Positions 63,356 to 64,000 of a stretch of 64,000 nucleotides of DNA are shown here, in pieces. The notes beneath the pieces were generated by a model. That model saw only the letters and a program-made list of their open reading frames with translations, was not told the DNA's origin and searched no databases. Numbering within the stretch: the stretch's first letter is position 1; each line of letters begins with the position of its first letter. The stretch is from Diplonema papillatum (Eukaryota > Euglenozoa > Diplonemea > Diplonemida > Diplonemidae). The stretch covers positions 62,001-126,000 of the forward strand of contig JAPJBO010000443.1 of NCBI GenBank assembly GCA_030068145.1, in the 5' to 3' direction. The translations under genes and the position numbers were made by a program.

Positions 63356-64000
63356 TTGGAGTTTCTGACGTCTTTCGAAAAATACTCCCAGACTTATGTC
63401 AAGATTGCTCGCAGCAATGGTGCAGTTTTTATCACAGACGAGAGGCCCAAAGGAGAACTCACAGGAAGTATGTCACTTGATGACATTGTCCCCAAGCATT
63501 GGGGAGGCTTGATCAAGCACTTTCTGTATGGTCTCACATCTCATACTAAGATTTTTCTGTATCTTTGGTACGACATCAACTCGAACACCATCGATTATGA
63601 AGTTTCGAAGACCTACTGGGACGCACACCACGAAAGTGATGTTGCTGACACAGGAAGGGAAATTCTCGAAGGAGAACTGAGGAAAGTCGTAAATGAGTTA
63701 GAAGATAAGACATCACTGTTTCATTTTTCCAGTTTCCCAAGTACATCAGTTCAACCGGGTTCACCTCTAGCACACTGCTTCGGCAATAGCTACTCGTGGT
63801 CCCAGTTTATCCTGAACAACAATCTTATTTGTGTGTCCATGGACGAAGAAAACGTTTATCTGGTTTCTGACATAGGATCTGGAGAGAAGAAGAAAGATGA
63901 GGTTATTAATCTTGCAAAATATACCAAACGTTACTCGAATCCCGCATTAGCTTGTGTAAGCTTTCGCAACAAAGTCTCCGAGACTTTTTGCGAACTGTAT
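63356..64000 (+). CDS. Unidentified protein, open to the right window edge
   Basis: 215 codons without a stop, running off the window. The first Met is at 63470 (MSLDDIVPKHWGGLIKHFLY); upstream codons from 63356 (LEFLTSFEKYSQTYVKIARS) look equally protein-like, so an exon border near 63360 is possible. Later segments: YEVSKTYWDAHHESDVADTG, HCFGNSYSWSQFILNNNLIC, VNLAKYTKRY-like Lys/Tyr-rich end. Charged, evenly mixed composition typical of a soluble globular protein. AT-richer than every other coding region in the window, so possible transfer or a different isochore. I recognise no family. Confidence 0.6.
   Translation, partial: MEFLTSFEKYSQTYVKIARSNGAVFITDERPKGELTGSMSLDDIVPKHWGGLIKHFLYGLTSHTKIFLYLWYDINSNTIDYEVSKTYWDAHHESDVADTGREILEGELRKVVNELEDKTSLFHFSSFPSTSVQPGSPLAHCFGNSYSWSQFILNNNLICVSMDEENVYLVSDIGSGEKKKDEVINLAKYTKRYSNPALACVSFRNKVSETFCELY

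Overview
This window looks like nuclear DNA from a microbial eukaryote, most likely a GC-rich protist. Two genes can be assembled from several exons with matching GT/AG sites and phases, conserved eukaryotic proteins are present (VPS13, the CCR4-NOT deadenylase CAF1, a CDC123/D123-like protein), and the intergenic space is filled with non-LTR retrotransposon remains, hAT-like elements, fold-back elements, minisatellites and long microsatellites. I cannot name the organism. I recognised no tRNA, operon, Shine-Dalgarno site or CRISPR array.

Layout. 1-5.5 kb: the 5' part of a VPS13 gene on the minus strand, with exon 2 open to the left edge. 5.7-6.1 kb: a hAT-like MITE with an 8-bp target duplication. 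6.9-21.3 kb: a minus-strand tandem array of a secreted, cysteine-rich protein of about 265 residues (five intact copies, one 5'-truncated copy, and one pseudogene lying against a duplicated VPS13 fragment). The array is interrupted by a 2.1-kb TIR element with a 6-bp target duplication, which carries a ubiquitin-protease relic and a scrap of LSU rDNA, and by a decayed LINE. 21.5 kb: a second LSU rRNA fragment. 22-33.3 kb: almost no recognisable genes, but a fold-back repeat family (one copy expanded into a 36-bp minisatellite of about 34 units) and another TIR element.

33.6-38.3 kb: a CAF1 deadenylase gene (minus strand). Its first visible intron (3.1 kb) holds a 176-bp satellite and a 511-bp trinucleotide tract. 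41.6-55.5 kb: a predicted five-exon minus-strand gene for a protein of about 1,700 residues, disordered at the N-terminus and coiled-coil in the middle. Its introns have accumulated tandem copies of its own exons, a LINE with an archaeal-type RNase H set in a (CA)n tract, a segmental duplication, and a 47-bp minisatellite split by a 2.2-kb hAT-like element. 59-64 kb: a small zinc-knuckle ORF, an intronless CDC123/ATP-grasp-like gene, a LINE RT/RNase H fragment, and an unidentified plus-strand ORF open to the right edge.

The genes do not form one pathway: VPS13 (lipid transfer), CAF1 (mRNA decay) and the CDC123-like protein are independent housekeeping-type functions. The links between regions are structural: gene fragments are copied, fused and carried by repeats. 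The points most worth following are the secreted-protein array with its VPS13 fusion, the TIR element carrying captured fragments, the microsatellite-embedded LINE, and a C/H zinc knuckle shared by that LINE and the ORF near 59.9 kb.
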